Positions 61,643 through 64,000 of a stretch of 64,000 nucleotides of DNA are shown one piece after another. How positions within the stretch are numbered: the stretch's first letter is position 1; every line of letters starts with the position of its first letter. This DNA comes from Cellulomonas sp. NS3. Lineage in GTDB: Bacteria > Actinomycetota > Actinomycetes > Actinomycetales > Cellulomonadaceae. The stretch is taken from the NCBI RefSeq assembly GCF_024757985.1, contig NZ_CP103289.1:3162001-3226000 (forward strand), in the 5' to 3' direction. Below the pieces are notes generated by a model. It did no database searches, had not been told where the DNA came from, and was given only the letters and a program-made list of their open reading frames with translations. The translations under genes were made by a program, and so were the position numbers.

Positions 61643-62986
61643 TCAGCCGCACATCGGGTCGTCGGGGTCGACGCCCGACTGCGTGGTGACCTCGGGCGCG
61701 GGGACCGGCGGCTCGGCGCCGGTGCCGGCGTCGGGCTCCGCCTGGCCCGTCCCGTCAGCCGGCGAGCCCGTCCCGTCGTCCGGCGTGCCCGCCGCGGCGT
61801 CCGGAGTGCCCGTCGCGGGATCGACCTGCTCGCCGGTGCCTGCCGCGGCGCCCCCCTCCGGGACCACCGGGGTCGCGGGGTCGACGAGCGGCAGGTCCAG
61901 CAGGAGCCGCTGCCACACGAGGTCCGCGTCGGGCGTCCAGACCAGGTTCCCGTCGGAGGTGCCGTTGGGGACGGTCGCGAACGTGACCGCGGACGGCTCG
62001 AGCTCGCGCAGCGAGAGCGCGAGCCCCACGAGGTTGTCGGGCGCCCCGAGCTGGTCCGACGCGGTCAGCGAGCGGGTCGCCGCGTCGAGGAACCCGTAGA
62101 CGCTCCGCGGGCTCGTCAGCACCTCGGCGGAGAGGACCTTGCGGGTCATCGCGCCGACGAACTTCTGCTGGCGCGGGATGCGCTGGGTGTCGGAGTTGTC
62201 GGACCCGGTGACGTACCGCGCGCGCACGTAGTCGAGCGCCTGCTGCCCCGCGAGATCGTGCCAGCCGGCCGCGAGGTCGAGCTCGGTGTTCCCCTTGGTG
62301 TCGCGGATCGCGCGCGGCACGCACACGCGCACCCCGCCGATCGCGTCGACCATCCCCTGGAAGCCCGCGAAGTCGACGAGGAGGAACTCGGACATCGTGA
62401 GCCCCGTGTTCTCCGCGATCGTCGAGAGCGTGCACGCGGCCGCGAGCCCGACGTCGCCGGTGTCCGCGCCGGTCGCGAACGCGGAGTTGAACTTGTCGGT
62501 GCGCGGCCGGGACATCGGCCCGTCGGGGTCGCGGTCGAGGTGGCACGCCGGGATCCGCACGTAGGAGTCGCGCGGGATCGACACGACCTCGACCCGGGTC
62601 CGGTCCGCGGAGACCTGCACGATCATCGTCGTGTCCGAGCGCATCCCGTCGTCCGCCCCACCGATGTCCGCGTTGACGCCGCTGCGGTCGTCGGACCCCA
62701 TCGCGACGAACCGCACCGGCTGCCCCGCCCAGGAGTCGCCCGGCGGGGGCGGCTCGGTCGGGCTCGCCGACGGGGCGGCGACCAGGTGGGAGATGTCCTC
62801 GACGCGCTCGACGTTGCCGTTGAGCCGCACGGCGGCCAGCGCGGCCGCCGACCCCCCGAACGCCAGCACGGCGACGGTCACGAGCGCCACGACGCGCCCG
62901 ACGGGCACACGCTGGCCGTGCGACGCCGCGTGGCGGGGAGGGGCGGGGGGTGCGCCCTGCGGCGCTGCTCGACGTGCTCGGCTCAC
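61643..62986 (-). CDS. LytR-CpsA-Psr (LCP) family protein
   Basis: Membrane-anchored phosphotransferase that attaches glycopolymers to peptidoglycan or arabinogalactan. 447 residues: cytoplasmic basic start, one TM segment near 31-53, LCP domain (about 90-310) with FVAMGSDDR, DTTMIVQVSADRTRVEVVSIPRD, and a C-terminal QRIPRQQKFVGAM. The last 75 residues are a Thr/Pro/Gly/Asp low-complexity tail ending in Cys. Long linker regions are common in the family. Confidence 0.9.
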   Translation of the reverse strand: MSRARRAAPQGAPPAPPRHAASHGQRVPVGRVVALVTVAVLAFGGSAAALAAVRLNGNVERVEDISHLVAAPSASPTEPPPPGDSWAGQPVRFVAMGSDDRSGVNADIGGADDGMRSDTTMIVQVSADRTRVEVVSIPRDSYVRIPACHLDRDPDGPMSRPRTDKFNSAFATGADTGDVGLAAACTLSTIAENTGLTMSEFLLVDFAGFQGMVDAIGGVRVCVPRAIRDTKGNTELDLAAGWHDLAGQQALDYVRARYVTGSDNSDTQRIPRQQKFVGAMTRKVLSAEVLTSPRSVYGFLDAATRSLTASDQLGAPDNLVGLALSLRELEPSAVTFATVPNGTSDGNLVWTPDADLVWQRLLLDLPLVDPATPVVPEGGAAAGTGEQVDPATGTPDAAAGTPDDGTGSPADGTGQAEPDAGTGAEPPVPAPEVTTQSGVDPDDPMCG

Positions 62987-63107
62987 CCCGACACCGTAGG
63001 GAGTCCGAGCACGTGCGCGGGGCCGCAGCGGGTGGGAGATCGGTGCAGATGACGTGCACGTGCCCCGCTCGGGCCGCGGGCGCGCCGCCCCTCGCCCCGG
63101 CCCGGCG

Positions 63108-64000
63108 TCACGGGACGCGCGCGGTCCACTCCGGCGTCCCGAACCGCGTCTCGACGAGGTGCGCGGCGCGCTCGAGCTCGGCGTCCGTGAGCGCGCCGTC
63201 GACGGTCCGGTAGCGCGACCGGAAGTGGGCCTCGAACGCCGCGATCACGTCGGCCCGCGGCATCCCGGTCTGGGACCGCACGGGGTCGACGCGCTTGTTC
63301 GCGCTCGTCGTCCCCTTGTCGGAGAGCTTCTCGCGCCCGATGCGCAGGACCTCGAGCATCTTGTCCGCGTCGATGTCGTACGCCATCGTCACGTGGTGCA
63401 GGACGGCTCCGCCCGCAAGGCGCTTCTGCGCGGCGCCGGCGATCTTGCCCGCGGGCGAGGCGATGTCGTTGAGCCCCGCGTACGACGCCTGCACCCCGAC
63501 GTCGGCGAGCGCGCCGAGGACCCAGTCGTCCAGGAACGCGTACGACTGCTCGTACGAGAGCCCGTCGACCAGCGAGGCGGGCACCACGAGCGAGAACGTG
63601 ATGCAGTTGCCCGCCTCCATGAACATCGCTCCGCCGCCCGAGACGCGGCGCACGACCGTGATGCCGTGCCGCTCGGCGGCCTCCGCGTCGACCTCGTTGC
63701 GCAGCGACTGGAACGAGCCGATGACGACGGCGGGCTCCACCCAGTCCCAGAACCGCAGCGTCGGCCCGCGCCGGCCCGCGGCGAGCTCCTCGGCGAGGAC
63801 CTGGTCGAGCGCGCAGTGCAGCGCGGGGTGCTGCGGGGGCATCCGCAGCAGCTCGAACGTGTGGTCGTGCCAGCTCGTGGCGTGGCCGAGGGCGCGGCGG
63901 ACCGCGATCGCCACGGACTCCGTCGTGAAGCCGACGAGCATCACGTCCGGACCGAGCGCGCCCTCGATCGCCGCGGCGAGCTCCGCGACCGAGGCCGTCG
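63108..64000 (-). CDS. Lipoate--protein ligase family protein, 5' end beyond window
   Basis: Attaches lipoate or octanoate to 2-oxoacid dehydrogenase subunits. At least 297 residues, frame open to the edge, so the N-terminus is missing; an internal GTG-ATG at 63944 is not the true start because conserved-looking sequence continues upstream. RRVSGGGAMFMEAGN, the catalytic Lys in SPAGKIAGAAQKR, and HHVTMAYDIDADKM are diagnostic of the actinobacterial LplA-like group, whose small accessory domain lies at the N-terminus. Confidence 0.86.
   Translation of the reverse strand, partial: TASVAELAAAIEGALGPDVMLVGFTTESVAIAVRRALGHATSWHDHTFELLRMPPQHPALHCALDQVLAEELAAGRRGPTLRFWDWVEPAVVIGSFQSLRNEVDAEAAERHGITVVRRVSGGGAMFMEAGNCITFSLVVPASLVDGLSYEQSYAFLDDWVLGALADVGVQASYAGLNDIASPAGKIAGAAQKRLAGGAVLHHVTMAYDIDADKMLEVLRIGREKLSDKGTTSANKRVDPVRSQTGMPRADVIAAFEAHFRSRYRTVDGALTDAELERAAHLVETRFGTPEWTARVP

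Overview
This 64 kb window is a piece of chromosome from a very GC-rich actinobacterium (above 70% GC by eye, many GTG starts, codons ending in G or C). A mycothiol-type enzyme, an actinobacterial RNase E with a long disordered N-terminus, an NdgR-type IclR regulator divergent from leuCD, a DevS/DevR-like pair and a SepIVA-like coiled-coil protein all point to Actinomycetota. The gene set resembles Micrococcales, perhaps Cellulomonadaceae; that family-level guess is tentative. I see no prophage, insertion sequence, CRISPR array or integrated plasmid. It is mainly core genome, and most of the novelty is in regulation and small genes.

Layout. 1-2705: 5' part of RNase E (minus strand). 3-11.8 kb: cytochrome bd operon cydA-cydB-cydD-cydC ending in a DevS-like heme-GAF histidine kinase, with a DevR-like response regulator converging on it and a DosR-type palindrome at the cydA promoter. 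11.9-24.3 kb: 2-hydroxyacid dehydrogenase, then the minus-strand block mutM, rnc, rpmF, DUF177, SepIVA-like, coaD, rsmD, an ABC exporter pair, recG and a DAK2 kinase, with divergent rpmB. 24.4-36.3 kb: two GNAT acetyltransferases, thiL, a DUF3515 lipoprotein, ddl, a trans-sulfuration-type PLP enzyme, gpsA-plsC, murA, leuCD and the IclR regulator. 36.3-47.3 kb: FAD monooxygenase, tRNA-Glu and tRNA-Gln, two methyltransferases, HAD phosphatase-gltX, FAH hydrolase, a membrane acyltransferase-like protein, a mycothiol-type enzyme, pdxH, DUF1304 and a protein of a family usually labelled 3-methyladenine glycosylase. 47.4-64 kb: an isolated 32-residue gene with its own promoter-proximal palindrome and terminator, S66 peptidase, AGCS symporter, PPK2, DUF3516-type helicase, two CPBP proteases, a PPOX protein, a VIT transporter, YbaK, YccF, YggS, two DUF202 proteins, an Xre-regulated three-gene unit behind three tandem operators, a Nudix protein behind a coupled small ORF, an LCP protein and a partial lipoate ligase.

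How it fits together. The cyd region reads as a self-contained low-oxygen circuit: a probable heme sensor and its regulator sit beside the high-affinity oxidase they may control. The 13-24 kb and 25-36 kb blocks are conserved actinobacterial housekeeping order (repair, ribosome, CoA, cell wall, phospholipid and leucine biosynthesis). Three regulatory regions stand out: the three TGTCAAG-N4-CTTGACA operators before the CPBP-Xre-membrane unit, two IdeR/DtxR-like boxes before the VIT transporter, and the isolated small gene at 47.5 kb. Many genes have a TANNNT-like hexamer ending 5-8 nt before the start codon, so much of the window is probably transcribed as leaderless mRNA; I used this to choose several starts.
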